Shown one piece after another: positions 7,514 to 17,455 of a DNA stretch of 64,000 nucleotides (its first letter is position 1; every line of letters starts with the position of its first letter). Position numbers and translations under genes: made by a program. A model generated the notes under the pieces. That model ran no database searches and was not told the origin of the DNA. It saw nothing but the letters and a program-made list of their open reading frames with translations. The DNA is from JAPLUA01 sp964625855 (GTDB lineage Bacteria > Verrucomicrobiota > Verrucomicrobiia > Limisphaerales > UBA8199). Location: positions 18,778 through 82,777 of the forward strand of contig CAZVFC010000043.1 in the NCBI GenBank assembly GCA_964625855.1. Direction: 5' to 3'.

Positions 7514-7559
7514 AGTGCGATGTTGTATTTGCGCCAACTGGTTTTGAACCTCCAACGTC

Positions 7560-8798
7560 ATGAATATTCTAATTAGGGGGGGCGGTTTCAGCAACAAAGG
7601 GGACGAAGCAATGATGCTAACGGTCCTGAGAGAGTTGGGCAAACGTCTTCCAGGTGCAAATTTCTGGGTGCGTGTCCCAGAATCTCAAGCTGAGTGTGCT
7701 TATGTTAAAGGTCTTTTTCCGAGCTTCCATACGGGGTCAAAGCTCAAGAAGGGAATCCGCCTAACATTCGCTGCGCTCACGCAGCCCGCCTGTCGGCGCG
7801 CGGCTTTCACCAACCGCCTAACCGCGCTCGAATTGGGCAGTGTGCCGCCTCTGGATGCTGTGGTGGATGTTAGCGGCTACGCCTACTCGGACGTTTGGGG
7901 AATCGAAAGTTCGAAGAGGGCATTGGCTTGGGCCAGGCATTGCAAGAGGGAGGGGATTCCGTTCGTATTCATGCCGCAGGCATGGGGACCGTTTCGGAAT
8001 CCCTCGATCAGAGATTGTGTCAGGGAGATGTGCCAGAATGCGCTTGTTTATGCCCGTGACAACGAATCTAAAGCACATCTCACAGAGGCCCTTGGCCCGA
8101 AGCCGAATAACGTGGCCCTTTCGCCCGATATTGCTTTTGACTTTCAAGGCGGCAGTCATGAGCAAGGCGCCGCTTTGCTGGAGTCAATAGGAATTGGTGT
8201 GGGAGGATCACCAATTGTCGCCCTGACGCCAAACATGCGCGCGTATGAACGTTGCTCGGGACTTGGAGCGGGCAGCAGCTACATTGAGTTGATGACAGGC
8301 GTTGCGGCCTATTGCATTGACACACTTGGCGCAGCCGTACTCCTCATTCCGCATGAATTCTCCTTCCGGAATCCGTCCAGCCAAGACGACCGGTTTCTGT
8401 GTGGCTTAATCAGCAACGCCGTGAGCGGGCGAGGAAGTTGCGCCACAATTACCGACTTTTGCTACACGGATGTCATCAGGACCGTGTATGAGCATGTGGA
8501 CTTAGTGATCGGCTCGCGTTTTCACAGCCTCGTGTTCGCGTTGGCGTCGGGGGTGCCCGTTGTCGCAGTCGGCTGGGCTCACAAGTACGGCGAGTTATTA
8601 CAGTCAGTTGATTTCGGCGAGTTTGCCCTGAGCATCAGGCAGGGCGGTGTCGAGGAGGTGTGCGAGAAAGTGGAGCGAGCCTGGGAGAGAAGGACCGGAA
8701 GTCGGGCAAAGCTCGCTCCTCGCGTGGCGCGACTCCGAGGGGAGGTCAAGAAGACCTTTGATGTGGTGGCGCAACTTATCCGAGACCAAACATCGTGA
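7560..8798 (+). CDS. Polysaccharide pyruvyltransferase family protein
   Basis: The 412-residue protein begins MNILIRGGGFSNKGDEAMML, the nucleotide-sugar/PEP-binding start of the CsaB/WcaK family. It has VVDVSGYAYSDVWG, then PQAWGPF, SPDIAFDF and the C-terminal GSRFHSLVFALASGVPVVAVGW with the family's R-H pair. The expected role is transfer of pyruvate from phosphoenolpyruvate to a sugar of the exopolysaccharide, giving a negative charge. Base composition here seems less G+C-rich than in neighbouring genes, which would fit recent acquisition. Confidence 0.85.
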   Translation: MNILIRGGGFSNKGDEAMMLTVLRELGKRLPGANFWVRVPESQAECAYVKGLFPSFHTGSKLKKGIRLTFAALTQPACRRAAFTNRLTALELGSVPPLDAVVDVSGYAYSDVWGIESSKRALAWARHCKREGIPFVFMPQAWGPFRNPSIRDCVREMCQNALVYARDNESKAHLTEALGPKPNNVALSPDIAFDFQGGSHEQGAALLESIGIGVGGSPIVALTPNMRAYERCSGLGAGSSYIELMTGVAAYCIDTLGAAVLLIPHEFSFRNPSSQDDRFLCGLISNAVSGRGSCATITDFCYTDVIRTVYEHVDLVIGSRFHSLVFALASGVPVVAVGWAHKYGELLQSVDFGEFALSIRQGGVEEVCEKVERAWERRTGSRAKLAPRVARLRGEVKKTFDVVAQLIRDQTS

Positions 8799-8857
8799 TT
8801 CAAGTGGATGCCTGATGGCGTGCTAACATTCAGGAACAGGACGGCAAGAGTTGCTTC

Positions 8858-10663
8858 ATGAATATACCTTTGACCGCGGCCATATTCCTGGATGATCCAC
8901 ACGTGAGTTTCCTCACGGCCCGAAGCAGCGACATTGGGTTGTGCTTGTATGGACGAGGATATGCGTTTCTTGGCGATCAAGACTATGCCGAAGGTCAGGA
9001 CCTGCTTGAACGGCTGTTGAGAGATTGCGGTCATGAGCAGAACGAAGCGTTAGCCAGGCTGAAGACCCTAATACCCACCCTGAATGGCTCTTGGGCACTG
9101 ATTGCAGCCTCCTCCGACGGGCAAGTTTTGCTGGCCTCCGACCGCTCGCGTAGTGTACCCTTGTTCTACGCCCAGTTGCCGTCCCGGCTTATCATCTCAT
9201 ACTCCGCCAGAAGGATCTTGGCAGAACTGGGTGAGGTTCAGATCGCTGAATCAGCGGCGATGGAACTTCTGCTGAGCGGCTATGTCTCGAACGAAGAGAC
9301 GATCTATCGCGACATTCATCAACTTCAGCCTGCGGAGATTCTGGAGTGGTCGGCCCGAACGGATTGGAGTCTGGCCCGCTGCAACTATTTTCCCTTTTAT
9401 GAGGGGCATCCGTGTGAGACGTCCGAGCCACAGCTCAAGGAAGAGCTGGAGGACATTTTGGAGTCCGTGTTCACGCGGTTCGCCAAGGTCCTCAAGGGCA
9501 GAAGAATAATCCTTCCGCTCAGCGGAGGTTTCGACTCAAGACTCATCGCATGGATGCTTTACAAGAACGGCATTCGTGATGTGACTTGTTACACGTATGG
9601 CACCGAAGGCAACGCCCAGGTACCCATCGCCCGACGGGTTGCTGAGAACCTGGGATTTAGATGGCGGTTCATCGAATATAATGCGACACGCTGGGCCCAC
9701 TGCATGGGAAGCCGCAAGATGACAGAGTATTGGGATTATGCTTTCCGCGGCAGCGCGTTGCCGCACCTGCAGGATTTTCCGGCATATCTCTCGATGGAAT
9801 CGGACTTTGATTCCGCAGATCCTGCTGTGATTCTACCCGGGCACGTTGGTGACGCTTGGGCGAGTGAATTTGCATTACGGAGATTTGACCAGTGCGCGTT
9901 CCATCCGCTATGCGAATTGCACACGAATTATACGTTAATTGAGGGGAATCCCGTTGTCTCGTCGGTCATTTATCGGCACCTGAACCTATGGCCTGTCCCG
10001 CAACGCCGATGGACGGCCGAACCGTGGTCCCGGTTAGCAGACAAGATTAGATGTGCGGTAACCACCTACGCTCGGCAGGGTGACCAAGGGATCTGGAGTT
10101 ACATAGAGTGGGTAATTAGAAACCGCACGGCACTGTGGATCCTCCGCACACTCCGGTGTGTCGAGTATTTCGGCGGGAACTATCGCCTATGTCTGGGCGA
10201 TTACCATCTGATCGATTTCCTCAGAAGACTCCCGCTCGCCCACCTCCATTTGCGGAAGCTATACGCTGCAACAATGCGGCAGCGGGTATTCGGCAAGGCG
10301 ACATGCCCATTGCGCGATGTGCCTGTTCTAAGTGGTGCGACGGGTCGTGTATCGCTTAAGCGGAGGACGCTCGAAAGCATGAAGCGCTTTGGACTATATG
10401 GTCACTATGAGTCGCTGCGGAGAGTGCTTTATCCGCGAAAGATTGCGGCGGCCGATACGTGGTTCAGCCGAGGCAAAGCGCCAAATGAGATTTCGGCCGG
10501 GGAGGCGCTGAAGAAATACCGGGTGGTTGAGTCCCTGCCGAGTGTCTTCCGGGAAATAATTGCCCCCTGCTTGCAAGCACCTGTCTATGCGATCCAATCG
10601 AACGGATTGCTGGCGAGCATCATTCTGGCGCGCGAATTTGCGAGAGCGGAGCGGGAGGCGTGA
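8858..10663 (+). CDS. Asparagine-synthase-like protein without the N-terminal nucleophile
   Basis: The 601-residue protein has the PP-loop motif LSGGFDSRL (about residues 221-229) of AsnB-type synthetases, and an N-terminal glutaminase-like fold (GSWALIAASSDGQVLLASDR). The mature Cys2 nucleophile of glutamine-dependent enzymes is absent: the protein starts MNIPLTAAIF. It therefore may use ammonia or adenylate another carboxylate, as in sugar-amide or lasso-peptide type relatives. Position between a pyruvyltransferase and a methyltransferase suggests decoration of a sugar acid; that is inference. Confidence 0.75.
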   Translation: MNIPLTAAIFLDDPHVSFLTARSSDIGLCLYGRGYAFLGDQDYAEGQDLLERLLRDCGHEQNEALARLKTLIPTLNGSWALIAASSDGQVLLASDRSRSVPLFYAQLPSRLIISYSARRILAELGEVQIAESAAMELLLSGYVSNEETIYRDIHQLQPAEILEWSARTDWSLARCNYFPFYEGHPCETSEPQLKEELEDILESVFTRFAKVLKGRRIILPLSGGFDSRLIAWMLYKNGIRDVTCYTYGTEGNAQVPIARRVAENLGFRWRFIEYNATRWAHCMGSRKMTEYWDYAFRGSALPHLQDFPAYLSMESDFDSADPAVILPGHVGDAWASEFALRRFDQCAFHPLCELHTNYTLIEGNPVVSSVIYRHLNLWPVPQRRWTAEPWSRLADKIRCAVTTYARQGDQGIWSYIEWVIRNRTALWILRTLRCVEYFGGNYRLCLGDYHLIDFLRRLPLAHLHLRKLYAATMRQRVFGKATCPLRDVPVLSGATGRVSLKRRTLESMKRFGLYGHYESLRRVLYPRKIAAADTWFSRGKAPNEISAGEALKKYRVVESLPSVFREIIAPCLQAPVYAIQSNGLLASIILAREFARAEREA

Positions 10664-10848
10664 GCTATTACCAGTGCTCCTTGTGGCTGGCGCAAGTTTT
10701 CAAATGAACGTTGACTGGCGCTTTTCAGCGATACTGCCTCTGCGAGCCTGTGTCGCAAACCTCACTCCGCAGTTCGAGTTAAGACGCGGCCAAACGCGTC
10801 GCCATGCCAGTCCGACTGTTGGGGCTTTAGAATTGACCTCCTAAATCA

Positions 10849-11763
10849 ATGAGCGAACTGTGTCCAAGAATAGTATCAATCCTGGGCTGCCCGTATTGTG
10901 AGCGGAGCCTAGAAATGACATCTCGAGGCGCTTCGTGCGTTTCCTGCGGCGTCACATTTAGCTCGACGCCCCAGGATCAGTTGGACATGAGACTGCAGAG
11001 GTGTAAGCCATACAACCTGCGAGTGGACGTCGGAGTACGAGTGTCGTTCGATTCGCGAACCGTGTACGATGTGTTGAGGGATGATGCCTTACCTGAATTC
11101 GATACTAGCGGTTTGGCTTCCTCCAAGCACCTGCCCAAGAGAATAATCAACCGCATCCCAAAGGCGCAGCATCGCGGAGATTTGGCGTTAAACCTCGGGT
11201 GTGGAGTTGATGCGACAGCCAAGAGCGTCTTGAAGAGGGCAGGTTTTCAATCGGTGGGCGTAGACATCAATTCTCCGCAGGCAGACCTGCTTTGTGATGG
11301 GCATGCTCTTCCGTTCCAGGCCCGATGCTTTTCGTTGGTGCTCTCGATCGCTGTTCTTGAACACCTCCAACACCCACTAATTGCGGCAAGAGAGGTTTTA
11401 AGGGTCTTGAAGCCTGGGGGCACGTTCATCGGGACGGTTGCTTTCCTTGAGCCATTTCACGCCAACAGCTACTATCACCACAGCCACTTGGGAGTGCTTA
11501 ACACACTTCAGTCAGCGGGATTCTCTGTGAACCGTGTGTCGCCAAGCAGGGAATGGGGTGTCTTAAAGGCGCAAGCGCCCATGTACTTGTTTCCAAGGAT
11601 GCCTCGCAAGATGTCTGCGATGCTGATCGCTCCTGTGCAGATGTTGCACCGGCTATGGTGGAAAATCGGAAGTGCAATAACTCATCGGCCAGAGGTGACG
11701 GAGAGGAATCGTTTACTCTACGGTGCAGGCGCTTTCTTCTTCATAGCAACAAGAGAAACATGA
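10849..11763 (+). CDS. Class I SAM methyltransferase with N-terminal zinc ribbon
   Basis: The 304-residue protein starts with two CxxC pairs (CPYCERS and CVSCGVT) forming a Trm112-like zinc ribbon. The SAM-binding fold follows: motif I LNLGCGVDATAK, acidic end of strand 2 GVDIN, motif IV region LSIAVLEHLQHP, and LRVLKPGGTFIG. It would methylate a sugar or lipid intermediate of the polysaccharide pathway. The 185 bp before it (10664-10848) hold no clear feature. Reading frame is intact and ends just before a short gap to the GT2 gene. Confidence 0.8.
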   Translation: MSELCPRIVSILGCPYCERSLEMTSRGASCVSCGVTFSSTPQDQLDMRLQRCKPYNLRVDVGVRVSFDSRTVYDVLRDDALPEFDTSGLASSKHLPKRIINRIPKAQHRGDLALNLGCGVDATAKSVLKRAGFQSVGVDINSPQADLLCDGHALPFQARCFSLVLSIAVLEHLQHPLIAAREVLRVLKPGGTFIGTVAFLEPFHANSYYHHSHLGVLNTLQSAGFSVNRVSPSREWGVLKAQAPMYLFPRMPRKMSAMLIAPVQMLHRLWWKIGSAITHRPEVTERNRLLYGAGAFFFIATRET

Positions 11764-11901
11764 CTGCATTTTAGATGGCATTGTTCTCTGACGCTTTCGT
11801 TACTCAGTGTTGCCGACCAACTGGGCGAGTTGCATTCAGGTGGCTGTAACAAACACTGCTCAAGTCACGTATGCCGATAACAATCTACCAACTTGAGCAG
11901 A

Positions 11902-12909
11902 ATGCCGAAGGCTAAGGTATCAGTAATTGTGCCGGCCTTTTTGGCTGAGGGATCGCTCGCCGATGCTTTGGAGAGTGTGTTTGCACAGACTCTGGCACCC
12001 CATGAGGTTATCGTCATCAATGACGGATCGCCTGATCGCACAGCCGATGTAGCCCGCTCTTACAGCAGCCATATTATTTATCGGGAGCAGATCAACGCCG
12101 GGCAAGGGGCAGCCCGCAACGTGGGACTGGGGCTCGCTACCGGCGAGTTCGTCGCCTTTCTCGATGCGGATGATTATTGGAAACCCACCTTCCTCAACCG
12201 TTGCACCCGCTTTTTGCACGAACACCCGGAAGCGGTGGCCGTCAGCACAGGCTTGATCGTTAAGCTGTTTGACGGGAGCGAGCGGATTCAACCGCGATGC
12301 CTTCACCAGCCCCATGGACCAAAGACGGAGGTCGTTCTTGAGGACTTCTTTGATTTTTGGGCTCGGGAAGACCACGTCCGGACCGGCTCGAATCTGATTC
12401 GCCGTTCGGTGATTCAACACGCTGGTTTCCAGCGGGCGGATCTGCGGGTCAGCCAGGACTTGGAATATTGGGGCTACATCGCCACGTTTGGCAGGTGGGG
12501 CTTCATTCCCGAACCCCTCTGGGTCGGCAATTCGCGATCCATGGGAGCGCGCCAAGGCTGGTTGTCCAAGTATCAAACCCGCCGCCGCCTTTGCCCTTCA
12601 GTCGAGGCCTGGCAGGAGCGGTTGCTTCCCCGGTTGTCCGTGCAGCAGATGCCTGCCTTTAATGTCGTGCGCGGCCGGGTGGCCGCGGGCTATGCCCATA
12701 GCCACATCTTGGCGGGGCGAGGTGGTGAGGCGCTGCAAATCATGCGTGCTCACGGTGATGACATGCCGCGGAATCGCGTTACTCGACTGCTCCGGTTAGG
12801 AGTTGCTTTTGGCCCGCTTGGATGGCGAGCAGCGTGTCTTGCGGTCCGAGTGCGGGAGAGTATCAAACATTACGTTATCACTGCACGGAACAGACAACCC
12901 GCGGCGTGA
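11902..12909 (+). CDS. Family 2 glycosyltransferase
   Basis: The 335-residue protein has the GT-A core: VSVIVPAFLAEGSLADAL, VIVINDGSPDRTADVA, GQGAARNVGL and the metal-binding FLDADDYWKP. It adds one sugar to the growing lipid-linked unit at the cytoplasmic face. ATG 11902 is chosen over the TTG at 11893 because it directly precedes the conserved strand. The C-terminal third is less conserved and probably binds the acceptor. There is no repeat insertion. Confidence 0.88.
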   Translation: MPKAKVSVIVPAFLAEGSLADALESVFAQTLAPHEVIVINDGSPDRTADVARSYSSHIIYREQINAGQGAARNVGLGLATGEFVAFLDADDYWKPTFLNRCTRFLHEHPEAVAVSTGLIVKLFDGSERIQPRCLHQPHGPKTEVVLEDFFDFWAREDHVRTGSNLIRRSVIQHAGFQRADLRVSQDLEYWGYIATFGRWGFIPEPLWVGNSRSMGARQGWLSKYQTRRRLCPSVEAWQERLLPRLSVQQMPAFNVVRGRVAAGYAHSHILAGRGGEALQIMRAHGDDMPRNRVTRLLRLGVAFGPLGWRAACLAVRVRESIKHYVITARNRQPAA

Positions 12910-12958
12910 TCCGGCTGAGGATTTCTTCCAGGGGAGGGCCTAACTTATGCCACGCTGA

Positions 12959-14341
12959 GTGTTGGCGCCAACGGATGCATTGAAGATTGCCTGGGTCACG
13001 AGATCTTTCCTCGATTACCGCATCCCCGTCTATCGGGCGCTCGATGAGCTGGCGGGGGGAGGACTGCATCTGATCTACTCTGGCGATTATGTGCCGCAGA
13101 GTGTGCAGGACAAAGCCCTTATGGTACTCGGCGACCGCGCCCTCGGCTTGCGCGGGGAATGGAAGATTGGTCTGGAGGACCGAGCCTTCATGGCCAACCG
13201 GAACTTCTCGATTCGCTTTCAGCCTGGTTTGTTGAAGATCATCCGCCATTTGCAGCCCGATGTACTCGTTTGCGATGGATTCTTCAAATGGACGTTTCCG
13301 GCACTGCTGCATCGCATTCGGCACGGAACACCGCTGGTGGTGCTTTATGAGCGCACAGCCCACACCGAGCGTCGGGCACAATGGATTCGCACGGCTTATC
13401 GTCGTTTCGCCCTGAGGTACACGGATGCCATGAGCTGCAACGGCCGGCTCTGCAGAGAGTACAGCATGTCCTTGGGATTTCCCCGCGAGCGGATCACGTT
13501 GGGCCAGATGGCGGCGGACACCGAGGGGATGGCGCAAAGCGCCGGGCGCGTGCCGGAAAGCGAAATCCGGCGGCTGCGTCAGAAATGGGGGGCGGAGGAA
13601 GGAGGGCAGAGGACAGGCGGCGGAAGACTGGTGATTTTGTACGTGGGCCAGTTGAACAAGCGCAAGGGGATCGCGGAAATGCTCAACGGCTGGGAAGTGT
13701 TCCAGAGGACGGAGGACGGACAACGGAGGACGGAGAACGGAGGACGGAGGGCGGAGGACGGAGGGCGGCAGACAGAAACTTCCACTTGCCGTTTGCCGCT
13801 TCCTGCTTCTGCACGCGCGACTCTCGTGATTGTAGGGGAGGGGCCGGAAAGGGAGAGTCTGGAGCAAAGCGCCGGGCGCAGAGAGCTAAGCGTTCAGTTC
13901 GTTGGGGCAGTAGATTACGACAAGCTTGCGCCGTACTACGCGGCGGCGGACGCGTTCATCATCCCGACGCTGGAAGATAACTGGAGCCTGGTGGTACCCG
14001 AGGCGATGGCGTGCGGATTGCCGATTCTCTGCTCGAAGTACAACGGCTGCTGGCCCGAGCTGGTTCAGGAAGGTCGCAACGGGTGGCTCTTCGACCCGCT
14101 TGATTGGCGGGACATCGCCCGTGTTCTGGAGGCTTGTCTGCGCGCCAGCATGACCCCCACTGCTGCAATTTCGGCTTTCAGCTTTCCGCTTTCAGCTTCT
14201 GCGGAGCGGGTCTTGTCTTCGGTCCTCCGAACTATGGGCCAGGAGTCTCGCAAGGTTCTCAGGGATCATACACCACCAACGGCGGCTGATTCCATTTATC
14301 GGGCATGCGAGATCGCCCTGCAAGCGACAATCAATTCCTGA
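12959..14341 (+). CDS. Family 4 glycosyltransferase with in-frame repeat insertions
   Basis: The 460-residue protein has the GT-B fold of GT4: N-terminal KIAWVTRSFLDYRIPVYRAL, donor-domain LYVGQLNKRKGI, LVIVGEGPERESL, and the E-x7-E-like EAMACGLPILCSKYNG. Three regions are not GT4-like and read as short-period repeat: about residues 210-227, 248-282 (RTEDGQRRTENGGRRAEDGG) and 399-427 (AISAFSFPLSASAERV). All keep the frame. The second falls between two core strands, where a surface loop is expected. The frame opens at GTG 12959. Confidence 0.8.
   Translation: MLAPTDALKIAWVTRSFLDYRIPVYRALDELAGGGLHLIYSGDYVPQSVQDKALMVLGDRALGLRGEWKIGLEDRAFMANRNFSIRFQPGLLKIIRHLQPDVLVCDGFFKWTFPALLHRIRHGTPLVVLYERTAHTERRAQWIRTAYRRFALRYTDAMSCNGRLCREYSMSLGFPRERITLGQMAADTEGMAQSAGRVPESEIRRLRQKWGAEEGGQRTGGGRLVILYVGQLNKRKGIAEMLNGWEVFQRTEDGQRRTENGGRRAEDGGRQTETSTCRLPLPASARATLVIVGEGPERESLEQSAGRRELSVQFVGAVDYDKLAPYYAAADAFIIPTLEDNWSLVVPEAMACGLPILCSKYNGCWPELVQEGRNGWLFDPLDWRDIARVLEACLRASMTPTAAISAFSFPLSASAERVLSSVLRTMGQESRKVLRDHTPPTAADSIYRACEIALQATINS
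13590..13810 (+). repeat. GGACGGA heptamer arrays inside the GT4 gene
   Basis: Two runs of heptamers (about 13590-13640 and 13702-13775: GGACGGA, GGACAAC, GGAGAAC, GGAGGAC variants) lie in the coding frame. They match the intergenic arrays near 20990 and 22400 in unit and period. The second run is followed by reversed units ending near 13806. A further octamer-type run lies at about 14158-14215 in the same gene. Confidence 0.8.
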
Positions 14342-14524
14342 CTCTTCGAGAGCGCAAGGGTGCGGCAGGGGTTAGACAGACTGATACTCGGCGTTTGTGT
14401 CTGGGAGGACAGACTCACCAGGGTCTGGCTCTTCGGCCCGCGACGGGCAGTGATTGCTCAACTGTAACTTAGGTGTACGCGCCCTATCCTCCCCAGACTG
14501 ACCCGGCACATAACTGAATAACGC

Positions 14525-15925
14525 GTGAACTCTAACATCAAGCCGGCGCGACAAATGCGGCTGCTGCCGGGAAAACCTGCTAAGAGGTTAAGCGTGGCCC
14601 ATCTCTTATTGTATACCGGCGTGATCGCACTCGTGTTGCGCAACACGCTGCTCATGCGCAAGCGCGATGTTACAGAATTTGCCGCGGTTGACGCCGCAGT
14701 GTATTTTGACTTGTGCGCTATGGTCGTCATAGGGCTGGGATTGCTGGGCTCCAGCGCGCTGCTGATGAACTTCTTCCGGCGAAGATGGGCATCGAGCAGT
14801 GGATTGTTGCTAGCATTCGTAGGATTGTCTCTGGCCAGCGCGTACTGGTCGGTGAACCCGTCGTATTCCTTTGTCCGGGCTGCCCAAATGGCCCTGAGTA
14901 TGCTGGCTATGCTGGTCGTCTTTTCACTTGTGCAGCGCGTTCAAAGAGCCGAGCAGCATTTCCTGCTGACTGCGTTTGGCGTACTGATCTTGTCTTTGCT
15001 TGGTCACATAATATCGAATGACAGCCGACTGACCCTCGGAGGGCTACACGCAAACAGTTACCCGTGCTCGGCGGCGATGATTTGCTGCTATTGCGCAGGC
15101 GAGTTCTGGAGTGCCTTCGGCCATCGGAGGACCATCTTGTTGCTTGCAGGCTGTGCCGCTTGCGCTGGTACGTTCTTGGGAACAAGCGCTGGCAGCAGCA
15201 TCGCGCTGGCCTGTGGAGTTCTTGCCACTGTCTTCGCCAGTCTCAGGTCACGGCTAGTTCTATTGGGATTCTTGGTTTCGACGGCCGTTGGTTTTGCGAT
15301 CCTAGCAAAATCTCCAGAAGTGATCGTGAGGCTCCAACCGGTCCTCTTCCCGTTTAAAGATGTTGAGCAGGTGGAGAGCATGTCGGGCAGAGCGGCTATC
15401 TGGGACCAAGCCTACCAAATGGGAATGCAGCGTCCCTGGTTTGGACACGGGTACGCTGCCGCGGTTCGCCAAGGAGAACTGCCCGTGAACTCCGAACACA
15501 ACGTTGTGCTCGCAGTCTTTGCGAGCCTGGGCCTGGCAGGGGTGATACTGTTTGGTCTTTGGTTGGCGCTGCTAGCGTGGGAGTGTACGTGTGCTGTGAG
15601 TGCCAGCATACCGCTCTCGCGGGGTTGCCTCGGAGCGGTTGTGGCCGGTATGGTGAACTCTCTGTCCGCGCCATTCTTGGGCGTCATTTACACTCCCGCA
15701 ATTGTTATTTTCGCATGCGTCGTTGGTGTGCACGCGGTTTGGGTTTTGCCTAGCATAACAGCTTCGACTGCCATGTCGCGTCCGCGTCGCCAGGATGGCG
15801 GATTGCCTGTCCAGCAACTGGCACCCTCCGGCAGGCGAATGGCAGCTCGCGATGGTCGCCGCTTCCCGCGTGGGAGGTCGGTGGGCAGACAAACCAGAGT
15901 TGAAATTGAAGGCGACGCTCGCTAG
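14525..15925 (+). CDS. O-antigen polymerase/ligase family membrane protein
   Basis: The 466-residue protein has about 10-12 hydrophobic segments, the pattern ASAYWSVNPSYSFVRAAQMA early on, and the periplasmic-loop region MGMQRPWFGHGYAA with NSEHNVVLAVFASLGLAG, all typical of Wzy/WaaL proteins where the H-N of 'SEHN' follows the large loop. It would polymerise repeat units or ligate them to an acceptor. The frame opens at GTG 14525; ATG 14555 is an alternative. Its 3' end overlaps the next gene in another frame. Confidence 0.8.
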   Translation: MNSNIKPARQMRLLPGKPAKRLSVAHLLLYTGVIALVLRNTLLMRKRDVTEFAAVDAAVYFDLCAMVVIGLGLLGSSALLMNFFRRRWASSSGLLLAFVGLSLASAYWSVNPSYSFVRAAQMALSMLAMLVVFSLVQRVQRAEQHFLLTAFGVLILSLLGHIISNDSRLTLGGLHANSYPCSAAMICCYCAGEFWSAFGHRRTILLLAGCAACAGTFLGTSAGSSIALACGVLATVFASLRSRLVLLGFLVSTAVGFAILAKSPEVIVRLQPVLFPFKDVEQVESMSGRAAIWDQAYQMGMQRPWFGHGYAAAVRQGELPVNSEHNVVLAVFASLGLAGVILFGLWLALLAWECTCAVSASIPLSRGCLGAVVAGMVNSLSAPFLGVIYTPAIVIFACVVGVHAVWVLPSITASTAMSRPRRQDGGLPVQQLAPSGRRMAARDGRRFPRGRSVGRQTRVEIEGDAR

Positions 15926-17447
15926 GTTGACACCATCGCATGCGCCAGGGCTTTGCTACTTGGCCGTGGTAATGGTCGTCACGCTTTTTGTACTCAGCCA
16001 CGCGCTGAACCAGCGGTGGCAGGGCGATTTTTGGCAGCATAGCGCGTGTATACGTGAGATTTCAATCCACCCGCTTGTTCCGCAGCACCCCTTTCTAGCC
16101 CTCGATCATCCCCACGAGTTCTTCTCGCCGTACGCTGTAGCCGTCGGGTGGGCTTCGCGAGTGCTGCTGTTGGACCCTGTGCCAATGCTCGCTTGCATGG
16201 GAATCTTGAACCTCTCTTTCCTATACGCATCCATGTATTGGTTTGCACTCCTGTTCACCGGGCAGAAGACAGCCGCATTCTACCTGCTGGTCTTCTCGTT
16301 GGTCTTTTGGGGGCCTGGACCGTTGATGTTCAGCGGTTTCTTTCATCTGCAAGTAGTGGGTGATACGGCGCCGTATCCGTCTCTCTTCTGCGCTGCACTT
16401 ACACTGTTGGCATTGAGTCTTTATCTGAAAATCACGCGCGGTGCAACTCTATGGTGGTTCGCCGTGGTGGGTATGATCCTGAGCTTCGTTCTGCTTACGC
16501 ACCCTCATACGTTCGTCGCCTTGGCCATCATTCTGGGTGCATTTTGGTTTTCACTTCACCGTCGACTCGATGCACATACGACGCTTTTGACGTGCGCCTT
16601 TGCCATGGCCGTGGGTTTGGCTCTGCTATGGCCATACTACCCTTTTGCGGACCTGATCTTTCACGCGTCGGATGATCATCATTATGGGAATCGCTGGGTT
16701 TATGTAAACCTCGCACAGCGATACTGGCCATTGCTCCTGTGCATTCCCATTCTTCTGGGCCGTTGGCAGAAGAAGCCGATCGATCCTCTAAATCTCGGCC
16801 TGCTCGGCTTGTTATTTGTATTTGTAGCGGCATACGTGACGGAGAAGTATGGTTTTGGCAGGATCATCACATTTATGGTCTTCTTCGTCCACTTGGCGGC
16901 GGCACAATGGCTAGCAGAGACCGAATCTGCCCGGTCGTCTGGAGTCGTAGCCGCGCGACGGAGCGACAGCCTGCTTTATGAAAGTGTGCGGGGTGTGGCT
17001 TTGGGATTGGCACTTTACTTTACCGGAGTCGGTATATATCGCTACCGCCCTGGGAGATTGTCCACTTGCAGTGAGGTGGCCCGCCTTGGAGATTACGTCA
17101 GTCGCGACAGCGTGATCCTCACCGACCTTGCTACGGGACGTATTGTGCCGTCGTTTAGTGGCAAGGTAGTGGCCATAGACGTCTACCAAAGTTTCGTTCC
17201 AGAGATGGCGGCCCGGCAGCGTGATGTGAATCTGTTTTTTGCGCAAGTCACCTCGACGCAGCAACGGTACGAGATACTTAAAGCTTACAAGGTGGACTAC
17301 GTTTTCATCAACCACAGCAACGTGCGCGTCTTGCCATCAACGTTGCATGAGATAGCATCTCTGGGAACACCTGTCTATTGTACGAGCGACTCGGCTCTCA
17401 TTGCTATCGGTCGCAGCCCAACCTCTCGAAACCGCAGTCACCAATAG
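15852..17447 (+). CDS. Polytopic membrane protein of the polysaccharide locus
   Basis: The frame gives 531 residues from ATG 15852 (alternative ATG 15795), overlapping the O-antigen polymerase gene by 74 bp. It has about 10-12 transmembrane segments and an early periplasmic loop (HPLVPQHPFLALDHPHEFFSPY) with a cytoplasm-distal C-terminal domain (DYVFINHSNVRVLPS). The general plan resembles GT-C glycosyltransferases, and the aspartate/histidine-rich first loop fits, but no family signature is certain. It may be a lipid-linked-sugar-dependent transferase. Confidence 0.65.
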   Translation: MVAASRVGGRWADKPELKLKATLARLTPSHAPGLCYLAVVMVVTLFVLSHALNQRWQGDFWQHSACIREISIHPLVPQHPFLALDHPHEFFSPYAVAVGWASRVLLLDPVPMLACMGILNLSFLYASMYWFALLFTGQKTAAFYLLVFSLVFWGPGPLMFSGFFHLQVVGDTAPYPSLFCAALTLLALSLYLKITRGATLWWFAVVGMILSFVLLTHPHTFVALAIILGAFWFSLHRRLDAHTTLLTCAFAMAVGLALLWPYYPFADLIFHASDDHHYGNRWVYVNLAQRYWPLLLCIPILLGRWQKKPIDPLNLGLLGLLFVFVAAYVTEKYGFGRIITFMVFFVHLAAAQWLAETESARSSGVVAARRSDSLLYESVRGVALGLALYFTGVGIYRYRPGRLSTCSEVARLGDYVSRDSVILTDLATGRIVPSFSGKVVAIDVYQSFVPEMAARQRDVNLFFAQVTSTQQRYEILKAYKVDYVFINHSNVRVLPSTLHEIASLGTPVYCTSDSALIAIGRSPTSRNRSHQ

Positions 17448-17455
17448 ACATTGAT

